From the NCBI RefSeq assembly GCF_003986955.1, contig NZ_PIPN01000004.1:265875-329874 (forward strand): a stretch of DNA of 64,000 nt, in the 5' to 3' direction. Under the pieces are notes generated by a model that was given only the letters and a program-made list of their open reading frames with translations, was not told the DNA's origin and did not search any database. Shown here one piece after another: positions 9,422-21,899 of this stretch (position 1 is the first letter of the stretch; each line of letters starts with the position of its first letter). Both the position numbers and the translations under genes were made by a program. The stretch is from Aliidiomarina sedimenti. Its GTDB lineage: Bacteria > Pseudomonadota > Gammaproteobacteria > Enterobacterales > Alteromonadaceae.

Positions 9422-9792
9422 GACTGCCTCCTCATGAATCGCCTAATCTGGTCAGGTAACCTTAGTTTGGTTATATATATATTCGATTTGGTTATTTATC
9501 AAGTATGCAGGCTAAAGTATAACCGATTGCTATATTCGAATTAATTAATGTTGAGGTAAATCATGGTTTGTGCAAAAAATTATCCGACGCAGTTAGCGCG
9601 GCGGTGAGTGCGAGACCTGTATCCGCCCCGGTACCGAAAGTTTAACTTCAAGGTGGTAATCACCGTTGCCCTTGCTATACCTAGAACGACATACTTTTTG
9701 TAAGGCGAGTGCGACATTTTATCCAACGAAATCCGCTCACAGTAGGCGTATAGTGTTGGACAACACCGTAGCCAGCTCTTAAGGAGATGCTG
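9422..9792. other. Divergent regulatory gap between the MBL hydrolase and cydA
   Basis: No convincing gene lies here. The left half is AT-rich and contains two copies of TATATTCGA (near 9476-9484 and 9531-9539) that could be operators for the hydrolase. The right half has a possible -10 element TATAGT (9749-9754) that overlaps a perfect inverted repeat GTGTTG-GA-CAACAC (9753-9766) just before cydA, placed where a repressor or activator could act. A 14-codon frame at 9563-9607 has a weak ribosome site and no other support. Confidence 0.5.
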
Positions 9793-11247
9793 ATGGAATT
9801 AGATCCACTCTTACTATCGCGAATACAGTTCGCGTTTGTTGTTTCATTTCATGCCATATTCCCGGTCTTTACGATCGGGCTGGCATCCTATATCGCCTGC
9901 CTCGAAGGTCTCTACTACAAAACAGGTAATAAAGACTGGGAGCGTCTGTCTAAGTTCTGGATTCAGGTCTTTGCGGTTGTGTTCGGCATGGGCGTCGTCT
10001 CTGGCATCGTGATGGCGTTTCAGTTCGGCACCAACTGGAGTAATTTCGCCTATACGGCAGCTAACTTCCTCGGCCCGGTACTGAGCTACGAAGTGGTTAC
10101 GGCATTCTTCCTCGAAGCCGCGTTTCTGGGCGTGTTACTGTTTGGCCGCGATAAAGTGCCGCAAGGCATTCATTTCTTTGCTGCCTGCATGGTCGCATTA
10201 GGAACCTTTATTTCCTCGTTCTGGATCCTCTCGGCAAATAGCTGGATGCATACCCCGGCGGGCGTCGAAGTACGGGACGGTCTGTACTACGTGGCGAGCT
10301 GGTCAGAAGCGATCTTTAACGCGTCGTTGTGGCCGCGGTTTTTCCATATGGCATTGGCGTCCTTTTTAACCGGTGGCTTTGTGGTGGCCGGGGTAAGTGC
10401 CTGGTACCTGTTACGCAAACGAGACGTTGAACTGCATGGCAAAGCATTGTCGATGACACTGTGGTTGCTTCTGTTCATAGCCCCGGCACAGGTTGTGGTG
10501 GGCGACCTCCATGGTCTTAATACATTTGAAAACCAGCCAACTAAAGTAGCGGCGATGGAAGGGAATTGGGAAACCTCGAGTGGGGTTCCGTTGTTGCTGT
10601 TTGCGATACCGGATCAGGAAAACCAGACCAATCATTTTGAAATTGCGGTGCCTAAACTGGCGAGCTTTATTCTGACGCATGACTGGGACGGAGAAGTTCC
10701 CGGCCTCAACGAGGTGCCAGTCGATGAGCAGCCGCCGGTGGCCATCGTATTCTGGGCATTCCGGATTATGATTGCCATCGGCATAGCCATGGTTGCTGTC
10801 GCGGTGACGGGGTTGTTCATGCGTCGCGGGCAGCGTTATCTGACTGCCCCCTGGTTCCTCAATACCTTGCGTTTGATGGCGGTGACCCCCTTTATCGCCG
10901 TACTCGCAGGCTGGTTTGTGACCGAGCTTGGTCGTGCGCCATGGCTGATTTATGAGCAGTTCAGCCATGCCGATGGGTTAACGCCGTCACTCACTGGCGG
11001 AATGGCGCTCTTTACCTTGATTGGGTATATCCTTGTCTATGCAATGATCTTCAGTGCAGGTTTGTATTACCTGATGCGTGTTTTGCGTACGGGTGCAGAG
11101 CAGCACGATTATGGCTATGACAAATCCGGCAAGCGCCCTAAACGGCCATTGTCGGTGGCGGATGCTGACTGGGAAGAAGACGATGAAACGCGCAGTAAGT
11201 GGAATACTACCGCGCAGGATCTTGCTGACGAACAAGGAGCACGCTAA
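9793..11247 (+). CDS. cydA: Cytochrome bd-type quinol oxidase subunit I (short Q-loop, CIO-like)
   Basis: Subunit I oxidises quinol and reduces oxygen at haems b558, b595 and d in the inner membrane. I choose the ATG at 9793, six bases after AAGGAG; an in-frame ATG at 9787 would abut the ribosome site. The 484-residue product has about nine transmembrane helices, an N-terminal haem-ligand His near residue 20 (VSFHAIFP), the YEVVTAFFLEA glutamate-rich helix, and a Q-loop that is short compared with E. coli CydA (522 residues). Length and loop match the cyanide-insensitive CioA subgroup. cydB begins directly at its stop. No cydX-like peptide was seen. Confidence 0.95.
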   Translation: MELDPLLLSRIQFAFVVSFHAIFPVFTIGLASYIACLEGLYYKTGNKDWERLSKFWIQVFAVVFGMGVVSGIVMAFQFGTNWSNFAYTAANFLGPVLSYEVVTAFFLEAAFLGVLLFGRDKVPQGIHFFAACMVALGTFISSFWILSANSWMHTPAGVEVRDGLYYVASWSEAIFNASLWPRFFHMALASFLTGGFVVAGVSAWYLLRKRDVELHGKALSMTLWLLLFIAPAQVVVGDLHGLNTFENQPTKVAAMEGNWETSSGVPLLLFAIPDQENQTNHFEIAVPKLASFILTHDWDGEVPGLNEVPVDEQPPVAIVFWAFRIMIAIGIAMVAVAVTGLFMRRGQRYLTAPWFLNTLRLMAVTPFIAVLAGWFVTELGRAPWLIYEQFSHADGLTPSLTGGMALFTLIGYILVYAMIFSAGLYYLMRVLRTGAEQHDYGYDKSGKRPKRPLSVADADWEEDDETRSKWNTTAQDLADEQGAR

Positions 11248-12254
11248 TGGTTGAGCCAGTATTTGATTTAGTCTATATCTGGGCTGGAATTATCGCCTTC
11301 GGTGTCATCATGTATGTATTGATGGACGGCTTTGACTTAGGTCTTGGCATGTTATTTCCATTTGCCCCGGATGAAGATGCGCGTGACGTAATGATGAACT
11401 CAATTGCGCCGGTATGGGATGGCAATGAAACCTGGCTGATTCTCGGCGGGACGGGGTTATTAGCCGCATTTCCGCTGGTCTATGCGGTCTTTTTACCGGC
11501 CCTGTATATTGGTGTTTTCCTGCTTCTGGCCGGGCTTATTTTCCGTGGGGTCGCCTTTGAGTTTCGTTTCAAGGCGAAAAGCTCGCGTTACCTGTGGAAC
11601 TGGTCATTTACCATTGGTTCAACGGTGGCGGCATTCGCTCAGGGCGCTGTGGTCGGGGCCTATATTGAAGGGTTCGAAACACAGAACATGCAGTATGTGG
11701 GCGGTGCATTTGACTGGCTGACTCCTTTTACTGTGTTAACCGGGTTGGGGCTGGTAGCGGGTTATGCGTTGCTGGGTGCGACTTGGTTAATCATGAAGTC
11801 GGAGGGGTATATTCAGGCCTGGGCTTATAAAATCACTCCATGGCTGCTGCTGGCGGTGCTCGTGGTCTTTGCCTTAATCAGTGTATGGACGCCGATCATC
11901 GACCCATTCGTGGCAGACCGCTGGTTCGGTGGGGTAAGTTTGATCTGGATTTTACCAATACTGGCCTTGCTCTGTGCCTATCGGATCTTCAGTAGCGTTC
12001 GGCAAAAGCGCAATGGTACGCCGTTCTTAGCCACCATGGGGATGTTTATCTTTACCTACCTCGGGTTACTGGCGAGTAAATTCCCCTACGTGGTACCGCC
12101 CAGCTACACCCTTTGGGATGCGTCATCAGCGCATGAGTCACAACTCTTTCTATTAATTGGGCTGCTCTTCGTGATCCCGTTCGTTCTCGCCTATACCGCC
12201 TGGACCTACTGGGTTTTCCGCGGCAAGGTCAAAGCTGGGGAGGGGTACCATTAA
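11247..12254 (+). CDS. cydB: Cytochrome bd-type quinol oxidase subunit II
   Basis: The 335-residue multi-spanning membrane protein has the CydB signature YVLMDGFDLGLGMLFPF at the N-terminus and the WDGNETWLIL segment. It forms the heterodimer with CydA. Its length matches CioB (about 335) rather than E. coli CydB (379), agreeing with the short Q-loop in subunit I. The start codon overlaps the cydA stop region by one base, so translation is probably coupled. The cydD GTG follows its stop without a gap. Confidence 0.96.
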   Translation: MVEPVFDLVYIWAGIIAFGVIMYVLMDGFDLGLGMLFPFAPDEDARDVMMNSIAPVWDGNETWLILGGTGLLAAFPLVYAVFLPALYIGVFLLLAGLIFRGVAFEFRFKAKSSRYLWNWSFTIGSTVAAFAQGAVVGAYIEGFETQNMQYVGGAFDWLTPFTVLTGLGLVAGYALLGATWLIMKSEGYIQAWAYKITPWLLLAVLVVFALISVWTPIIDPFVADRWFGGVSLIWILPILALLCAYRIFSSVRQKRNGTPFLATMGMFIFTYLGLLASKFPYVVPPSYTLWDASSAHESQLFLLIGLLFVIPFVLAYTAWTYWVFRGKVKAGEGYH

Positions 12255-13874
12255 GTGTCTTCCTCGTCGTATCTGAGTACTATGCAACACCAACTGACGG
12301 GCTCGCTTTGGCGAGCCCGTTTGTATAGTGCATTGCATGGGTTGGTTGTGATTGCCAGTATGCTGGCGCTGACCTGGTGGATTCATCGCAGCGTTGAGGA
12401 ATCGACGGTGCATCTGGCGTCGATGGCGCTGGCGTTGGCTTTCTTCGCTCTGCGCGCTGTGAGCGGAGCGGCTGCGCAATACGCTTGCCAGAAGCTCGGA
12501 GAGCAGGCCGAACAACTGGCACGGGACACTCTGCAGTGGAGCTGGCAACAAGCAGAGGACGGTTCCACGGCGGCACAGACAGAGCGCGCCAACCTGATGG
12601 TTGAACCTGTCGAGCGTTTATATGCTTACTTTGCCCGTTTCCAGCCACAACTTTGGGTGGCGTGCACGACGCCGCTGGCGATTCTGCTGGTAGTTGTCTG
12701 GCTGGACTGGATTGCCGCGCTGTTCTTGCTCTTTTCAGCGCCGTTGATTCCTGTTTTTATGGCCCTGGTTGGAATGGGGGCTGAACGCCTTAATCAGCAG
12801 CATCTTGCCACTACCCAGCGTTTGGCCGGTCTGTTTGTGGACCGGGTACGGGGCTTGACCAACCTGCAGCTTTTTTCAGCCACCGGTAAGGCGGTCAATG
12901 ATATTGCCCGTGCGGGCGATGACATGCGTCAGGCCAATATGGAGACCTTGCGCATTGCGTTTTTGTCCTCGGCGGTGCTTGAGTTCTTTTCCGCGGTGGC
13001 GATCGCCGCGGTGGCTATTTATGTTGGCTTTGCCTTGCTCGGTTATTATTCAATAGGCCCCGCCGCTTCGCTGACCTTTTTTGCCGGGTTGAGTGTGCTG
13101 GTATTGGCACCTGAATTCTTTCAGCCGTTGCGCACCCTGTCGGCACATTACCATGACCGTGCCGCGGCGCTGGCGGCGGCCGACCTTCTCGACCGCGAAC
13201 AGCGTCGGGCTAAGAAGTTTGCCGACTATAGCGTCCCTCAGTATGGCTCGGACCTGCGTATTGAACACCTGAGCTTTACCTACCCGGGTAGTCGATTGCC
13301 CGCGATTGACGATTTTTCGCTTCACGCGCTACCGGGACAACTGGTGTTACTGAACGGACCTTCGGGAAGCGGTAAAAGCACCGTGCTGAAACTGTTAACC
13401 GGGCAGCTTGCCTTGCCCGCTACTGAAGCGCATCAGCGGGTCGAACTACCCTCTATGGATCATATCGCTTACATGGCCCAGCAACCCTACTTTGTGTTTG
13501 GTTCGCTGGCTGACAATCTGCGATTGGTTAAGGCGGACGCCAGCGATAAGCAACTCGATCAGGCGCTGGCATTTGCTGAGTTGACGCTGCCATTAGACAC
13601 CTCTGTGTATGAACGGGGGCAGGGTCTGTCCGGCGGCGAACAACGCCGGCTGGCATTAGCCCGGATGCATCTTCAGCCGTCACCGCTGATGCTTTTTGAT
13701 GAACCAACCGCTGCTCTGGATGGGTCGACAGCACGATCAATCATCGAGGCCATTGTCGGTTTAAAAAAGCGCGGTCACATTGTGGTAGTGGCCAGCCATG
13801 AGCCGGAGTTTGAGGCCGTGGCTGAGCATATCTTTGCAGACCTGAGCGGAGGTGACCATGTGGCAGCGCACTGA
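12255..13874 (+). CDS. cydD: Thiol reductant ABC exporter, CydD subunit
   Basis: The 539-residue fused permease-ATPase pairs with CydC to export glutathione and cysteine, which is needed for bd oxidase assembly. About six transmembrane helices occupy residues 1-320. The ATPase follows, with Walker A GPSGSGKST, signature LSGGEQRR and Walker B LMLFDEP. The GTG at 12255 follows the cydB stop directly, with GGGGAGGGG about ten bases upstream; an ATG ten codons in is an alternative. It is somewhat shorter than E. coli CydD (588). Assignment of CydD versus CydC rests on order. Confidence 0.88.
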   Translation: MSSSSYLSTMQHQLTGSLWRARLYSALHGLVVIASMLALTWWIHRSVEESTVHLASMALALAFFALRAVSGAAAQYACQKLGEQAEQLARDTLQWSWQQAEDGSTAAQTERANLMVEPVERLYAYFARFQPQLWVACTTPLAILLVVVWLDWIAALFLLFSAPLIPVFMALVGMGAERLNQQHLATTQRLAGLFVDRVRGLTNLQLFSATGKAVNDIARAGDDMRQANMETLRIAFLSSAVLEFFSAVAIAAVAIYVGFALLGYYSIGPAASLTFFAGLSVLVLAPEFFQPLRTLSAHYHDRAAALAAADLLDREQRRAKKFADYSVPQYGSDLRIEHLSFTYPGSRLPAIDDFSLHALPGQLVLLNGPSGSGKSTVLKLLTGQLALPATEAHQRVELPSMDHIAYMAQQPYFVFGSLADNLRLVKADASDKQLDQALAFAELTLPLDTSVYERGQGLSGGEQRRLALARMHLQPSPLMLFDEPTAALDGSTARSIIEAIVGLKKRGHIVVVASHEPEFEAVAEHIFADLSGGDHVAAH

Positions 13875-15537
13875 CTGGCAGCGGCTGAAACCATGGCTTG
13901 GGGTATGGCACCAGCAGCGCGGCCGGCTATTTATCGGAATTATGCTAATGCTGGTGACAGCATGGGCGGGCATTGCGCTGCTCGGTTTGTCAGCCTGGTT
14001 TATCAGTGCCGCCGGGCTGTTTGTGGTGGCCTTTGATATATTTCTGCCAGGGGCCGGTATTCGCGCGCTGGCACTTATACGCACGGTAGCACGGTATTTC
14101 GAACGGGTGCGCAACCACGACCTGGTTCTGAACTGGCAAAATCGGTGGCGGGTGCGATTGTTCAAGGGACTGATGACGCTGTCAGTGACCAGTACTGAAC
14201 GTTTTCGCGCCGCTCGTTTGTTGCAGCGATTAACTCAGGACTTGAGTGCGCTGGATGATTTATATCTGCGTATCCTTGGCCCCTTGCTTGTCGCCAGCAT
14301 CAGTGCGGTTGTACTCGGTGCGGCATTCTGGTTGCTGCATCCCGCGCTGGCTGCGGTGATCTGGATATGCAGCCTGGTTTTGCTCCTGCTGCTGACCACT
14401 GTGTTTGCTCAACGCCTGCGGCGCCTGGCTGCGAAAGAGTTAGGTGATAGTGAGTATTTACGTCAACAGGCGGTTGATTTTGTTCAGTGTAAAGCGGAGT
14501 TACACGCCTGGGGCGTACTGGCCCCGGCGGTCAGGGAAGTGGCACAGGCACGTTTACAGCTGGGGCAAACCCAACATCAGCTGCGTCGCCGGTTAAGCTG
14601 GTTGCAGCTGGCGCTGGAGGGCTTTGGTCATGGTCTGCTGATAGTCATGCTTGGGCTGGCCATGTGGTTGTCATTTGAGGGGGCCTTCAGCACACCATTA
14701 GCCTTATTTGCTGCCTTTGCGGTGCTAGCGAGCATCGATGTGTGGCAACCGCTGGCCCAGGCGATGTTGTTATGGGGCCGGGTGCAGGGCGCGAGTGAGC
14801 GTTTACAGGGGTACCTGAGGCGAGCGCTGGAACTGCCGTCGGTTCAGCCGTCAACGGATGAGAGCAAACCGCAGCAGGCACCTTCTATCAAGGTATCTCA
14901 GGCCATCATTGAAAACAGACCATTAACCGCAAAAAGCCTTAGTATGACGGTTGCACAGCAGCAGCTGATTTTGCTCAAAGGCCATTCCGGCTGCGGCAAA
15001 ACCAGCCTGCTGCAGGCCATTGCGGGGTTGCTACCACTGCAGCAGGGCGAGATTGAATTTCACCACCAGGGTCAACCTATTGCACGACCTTCATTTACTC
15101 TGCTTACCCAATACACTCATATTTACAGCGCCACCGTTGCCTCCAATCTGCGGATGGCGCGAAGCGGGGTAACCGATGAAATGCTTTGGCAGGCTTTAGA
15201 AATTGTCGAGCTCGCCGATGACATAGAAGGATTGCCGGAACAGCTCGACACCTGGTTAGGTGATGGCGGGGTGCAGCTCTCCGGTGGCCAGTCAAGACGT
15301 CTCGCACTGGCACGCTGTTTGTTGCATCCAGCGCCACTGATGCTGCTGGACGAGCCTTTTAGCGGTGTTGGCGTGGCCCAAAGTGAGCGGATTTGGCGCT
15401 CAATTCAGCCCTTGTTGAAAGGCAAAACGGTGATTTGTGTAACCCATCAGGTGTTGCCTGTGGTTGAGCCTGAAGGCAGTGATAACACGGCGGATCCGAT
15501 AGTGCAGCAGGATTTTGAATTGTGCTATGATCGCTAG
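13858..15537 (+). CDS. cydC: Thiol reductant ABC exporter, CydC subunit
   Basis: This is the second half of the CydDC exporter. The likely start is ATG 13858, six bases after GGAGG (13848-13852) and overlapping the end of cydD by 17 bp; a GTG two codons earlier sits inside the ribosome site. The 559-residue product has an N-terminal transmembrane domain with the RYFERVRNHD segment typical of CydC, then an ATPase with Walker A GHSGCGKTS, signature LSGGQSRR and Walker B LMLLDEP. The cydABDC order in one transcription unit couples oxidase synthesis to its assembly factor. Confidence 0.9.
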   Translation: MWQRTDWQRLKPWLGVWHQQRGRLFIGIMLMLVTAWAGIALLGLSAWFISAAGLFVVAFDIFLPGAGIRALALIRTVARYFERVRNHDLVLNWQNRWRVRLFKGLMTLSVTSTERFRAARLLQRLTQDLSALDDLYLRILGPLLVASISAVVLGAAFWLLHPALAAVIWICSLVLLLLLTTVFAQRLRRLAAKELGDSEYLRQQAVDFVQCKAELHAWGVLAPAVREVAQARLQLGQTQHQLRRRLSWLQLALEGFGHGLLIVMLGLAMWLSFEGAFSTPLALFAAFAVLASIDVWQPLAQAMLLWGRVQGASERLQGYLRRALELPSVQPSTDESKPQQAPSIKVSQAIIENRPLTAKSLSMTVAQQQLILLKGHSGCGKTSLLQAIAGLLPLQQGEIEFHHQGQPIARPSFTLLTQYTHIYSATVASNLRMARSGVTDEMLWQALEIVELADDIEGLPEQLDTWLGDGGVQLSGGQSRRLALARCLLHPAPLMLLDEPFSGVGVAQSERIWRSIQPLLKGKTVICVTHQVLPVVEPEGSDNTADPIVQQDFELCYDR

Positions 15538-15566
15538 CCTTAAATGTCCCTTGCAGCGGTGCCCGA

Positions 15567-16196
15567 ATGCTGGCCATGATCGACAATTACGATTCGTTTA
15601 CCCACAATCTGGTGCGCTATTTTCGTGAGCTGGGGCAAGAGGTAGAAGTGCTCCGTAATGATCAGGTTAGCCTTCAGCAGTTAAGGGATATGGCACCTGC
15701 GGCCTTGTTAATATCGCCGGGACCAGGGACACCGGATGATGCCGGCATAAGCCTGGCCGCGATTGAGCAATTTGCCGGGCGCATACCCATTCTTGGGGTC
15801 TGTCTTGGTCACCAGGCGATTGCTCAGGTATTTGGCGCTGACGTGGTCTCCGCTAAACAGGTCATGCATGGTAAGCGTTCCCCGGTCCGTCATTCGGGCA
15901 AGGGAATATTTTCCGGGATTGCATCGCCGTATCAGGTGACTCGCTATCATTCGCTGGCAGTTGCGGCGGAGTCGCTGCCGGCGGCGCTGGTGGTGGACGC
16001 CTGGATTGATGATGGAGCCGTTGATGGTGGCGAAATCATGGCCGTCCGTCATCGCGATATGCCAGTATATGGTGTGCAGTTTCACCCGGAGTCGGTGGTG
16101 ACCGAACATGGTCATACCCTGTTGGCTAATTTTTGTCGTTTAGCTGGACTGCCAGTAGACGTTGATATAGACACTTTGGCTGCAGGCCTGTCATAA
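15567..16196 (+). CDS. pabA: Aminodeoxychorismate/anthranilate synthase glutamine amidotransferase
   Basis: The 209-residue class I amidotransferase supplies ammonia from glutamine to PabB for p-aminobenzoate (folate) synthesis, and may also serve TrpE. The catalytic triad is visible: Cys79 in GVCLGHQ, His173 and Glu175 in FHPES. The N-terminal DNYDSFTHNL and the SPGPGTP oxyanion-region motif are standard. It lies 29 bp after cydC and may be read through from it. pabA upstream of argD-astA-astD is an arrangement typical of Alteromonadales, which favours pabA over trpG. Confidence 0.9.
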   Translation: MLAMIDNYDSFTHNLVRYFRELGQEVEVLRNDQVSLQQLRDMAPAALLISPGPGTPDDAGISLAAIEQFAGRIPILGVCLGHQAIAQVFGADVVSAKQVMHGKRSPVRHSGKGIFSGIASPYQVTRYHSLAVAAESLPAALVVDAWIDDGAVDGGEIMAVRHRDMPVYGVQFHPESVVTEHGHTLLANFCRLAGLPVDVDIDTLAAGLS

Positions 16197-16287
16197 CAGG
16201 CTGCAATTTAGAGTAATGATAAGTGGTTAAGGCGCGCACGTCTGGTGATATACTCGACGGTGAGTTAAGTATAGGAGTTGGTATTTA

Positions 16288-17475
16288 GTGTCTCAATCTG
16301 CGCAGTTTCCTGCCTCATCTAAAACTGAGTCACCTGATCGAGTTAATGTTTTAGCGCGACGATTTATTAACTATTTGATTAGTTTAAATTTCGCGCGTGG
16401 CCAGTTTAACTCAGAAGAAGGATTGGTTGACGACGATGAAGCAATTAGCCGCGAGCTTCTGGCTGTTGAACAGAAGCGCCGTGCGGAAAAAGCCAAGTTA
16501 AGTGCAGTTCAGGATAAAGTGCGCCGGGACGTCGAGCTGCGCATGCAGAAGCGATTGTACAGAGAAACCGCCAAGCGTCTTGAGGACCAGCAGTTTATTC
16601 GTGAACGAGTGCTGATGTTGGCGGAAAATACCCCTGCCTTGCTCGATTTAATGTTTGCCCCTTCGGCCTCCTCAAAACGGGTTGAAGAACTGTCTCAGGG
16701 TCTCGACTGGCTGCATGTTGGGGTGGTCAAAATCGTCAATATGCCACCATTCCTGGACCCGAATGACCCCAAGCGAACCAAAATAAATAACTATCGCGGT
16801 GCCCTGAACTTTATCGGTGCCGAAGATATTAAAGTCATAGCGCCGGCGCTAACCATGCAGAACTGGCTACCACCGGCTGAGCCTCCGTTTACCTTATTGC
16901 GCCGGAAACTGTGGCAACATGTTATGGCCACCGCGGTTGTCTGCCAGCGTTTAGCTGAGCTAAATGGCAAGCTTGACCCTGCGATTGCCTTTAACACCGG
17001 CATGTTCCATGAAATGGGCAAAGTGACCCTGGCTCGTCTGTATCTGCGCGTGTTTGAAGATGTGCGGCAAAAAATGTTTGAAGAACTGCGCAGTGAGAAA
17101 ACCTCAACCAGATACAATGCACTGATGCATGTGGAACCTGATCAGCAGTTTTTGCGCGATATGATGCTAAAACAGGAACGTGTGGTCACCAAACTCTTGT
17201 TTGAAGGGTTTGAAATGCGCCATTTGCCGTTGGCACAGATCTACGCTGACTACGCGAAAGCGAAAACCTTCGAGGATACCTCCGGCTATTCACGTCTGTT
17301 GTGGCAGGCTAATACGTTCAGTGAGTTTCGCATGCTCCACGCTGCTAACCTGGCGTCACTGGATGATGGCAAACGGATGTTTGCGGCCACCCGTTTAAGT
17401 GGTAAAACCATCGTTGAGTTGCGTAAGCTCAACCTGAAAAAACTCATTTTGACCCGGAACCGGGAGAGCGAATAA
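16288..17475 (+). CDS. HDOD domain signalling protein
   Basis: The 395-residue protein starts at a GTG with AGGAG nine bases upstream. Residues about 48-110 are a highly charged, probably coiled helix rich in Arg, Lys and Glu. The rest reads as an HDOD domain: an N-terminal helical part with LAENTPALLDLM, then an HD-related core including FHEMGKVTLARLY, where canonical HD catalytic residues appear incomplete, as usual for HDOD. Such proteins are non-enzymatic signalling or scaffold proteins. It sits between pabA and argD on the same strand, which is a conserved location, but no functional link to arginine metabolism is known to me. Confidence 0.75.
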   Translation: MSQSAQFPASSKTESPDRVNVLARRFINYLISLNFARGQFNSEEGLVDDDEAISRELLAVEQKRRAEKAKLSAVQDKVRRDVELRMQKRLYRETAKRLEDQQFIRERVLMLAENTPALLDLMFAPSASSKRVEELSQGLDWLHVGVVKIVNMPPFLDPNDPKRTKINNYRGALNFIGAEDIKVIAPALTMQNWLPPAEPPFTLLRRKLWQHVMATAVVCQRLAELNGKLDPAIAFNTGMFHEMGKVTLARLYLRVFEDVRQKMFEELRSEKTSTRYNALMHVEPDQQFLRDMMLKQERVVTKLLFEGFEMRHLPLAQIYADYAKAKTFEDTSGYSRLLWQANTFSEFRMLHAANLASLDDGKRMFAATRLSGKTIVELRKLNLKKLILTRNRESE

Positions 17476-17530
17476 AGGCAGCTCTCAGCTGCTGCCCACT
17501 TCGCTATTCCGACAGCCGATTATTTTTGCC

Positions 17531-17567
17531 TAAGTATCCAGTTTTGCCCGGTGAAATCGGATACTTA
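17531..17567. other. Inverted repeat upstream of argD
   Basis: TAAGTATCC (17531-17539) and GGATACTTA (17559-17567) form a perfect 9-bp inverted repeat with a 19-nt spacer in the 219-bp gap between the HDOD gene and argD. There is no T-run. It could be an operator or a processed 3' hairpin. No clear ArgR box was recognised. Confidence 0.4.
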
Positions 17568-17676
17568 TGCAACTCTCCTGAAAGACTACTTACCCTCCCT
17601 AAACAAGCCCTTGTATAGACAGACAAATGCGCTCTGAAGTGGCATAATAGTCAGCTTAATATGTCTTGTTGATTGA

Positions 17677-19969
<2,293 letters not shown>

Positions 19970-19979
19970 GGAGAGTTAA

Positions 19980-21461
<1,482 letters not shown>

Positions 21462-21491
21462 GTAAACGCGCATCCTTAATGTTCTAAAACG

Positions 21492-21514
21492 CCAGGTAGC
21501 AATTGGCTACCTGG
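21492..21514 (+). other. Hairpin between astD and the DUF3802 gene
   Basis: A 9-bp perfect stem (21492-21500 with 21506-21514), 5-nt loop, lies 30 bp after the astD stop. No T-run follows, so it may act as an mRNA end-protector or a weak attenuator between astD and the next gene. Confidence 0.5.
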
Positions 21515-21536
21515 TGGCAGGAACCGAAGCCTAATT

Positions 21537-21887
21537 ATGATTGTTGAAAGTGATGGTTATATAGAGCTCATTCAATACCTGACTGAGCATCTGGAAATGT
21601 TTGAACATCCTTCTGATGGTGCAGAGCGCGCCAGCTTCACCGTGCGTGAACAGCTGGAAGACTCCTTGTCTGACAAGATCATGCGCGTCAGCCAGCAACA
21701 TGATGTAAGCCAGGAGCTACGCTTTGATATTGTGCGCGAGGCAGATGCCATTTTGTACGATCTGGAGGAAGTGCTGGCGTCGGTATTAAATCAGCAGCCG
21801 ACCCCGTCGCAGCAAACATTTATCGAGGAGTTTACCGGCCTGGTAAAAAACCTGCTCGATGCCCGCATTAGCGAAGCAGGCGGCTAG
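21537..21887 (+). CDS. DUF3802-like small protein
   Basis: The 116-residue acidic protein is predicted fully helical with no membrane segment or signal. Opening residues IVESDGYIELIQYLT, the SFTVREQLEDSL block and location straight after astD match what I recall of DUF3802, found mainly in Alteromonadales. No function is established. It is co-directional with the AST genes but separated by a hairpin, so co-transcription is uncertain. Family call is from memory and should be checked by profile search. Confidence 0.65.
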   Translation: MIVESDGYIELIQYLTEHLEMFEHPSDGAERASFTVREQLEDSLSDKIMRVSQQHDVSQELRFDIVREADAILYDLEEVLASVLNQQPTPSQQTFIEEFTGLVKNLLDARISEAGG

Positions 21888-21899
21888 CCTGCTCCACCC

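Noticed and set aside
9488..9502. FNR/Anr-like site TTGGTTATTTATCAA between the hydrolase and cydA
   Set aside because: Half-sites are separated by five rather than four bases and one half is mismatched; it is also far from cydA.
9563..9607. 14-codon frame before cydA considered as a leader peptide or CydX
   Set aside because: No transmembrane helix, wrong side of the operon for CydX, weak ribosome site.
15708..16115. 135-codon frame antisense to pabA
   Set aside because: Entirely within pabA on the opposite strand, with low-complexity His/Arg-rich translation.
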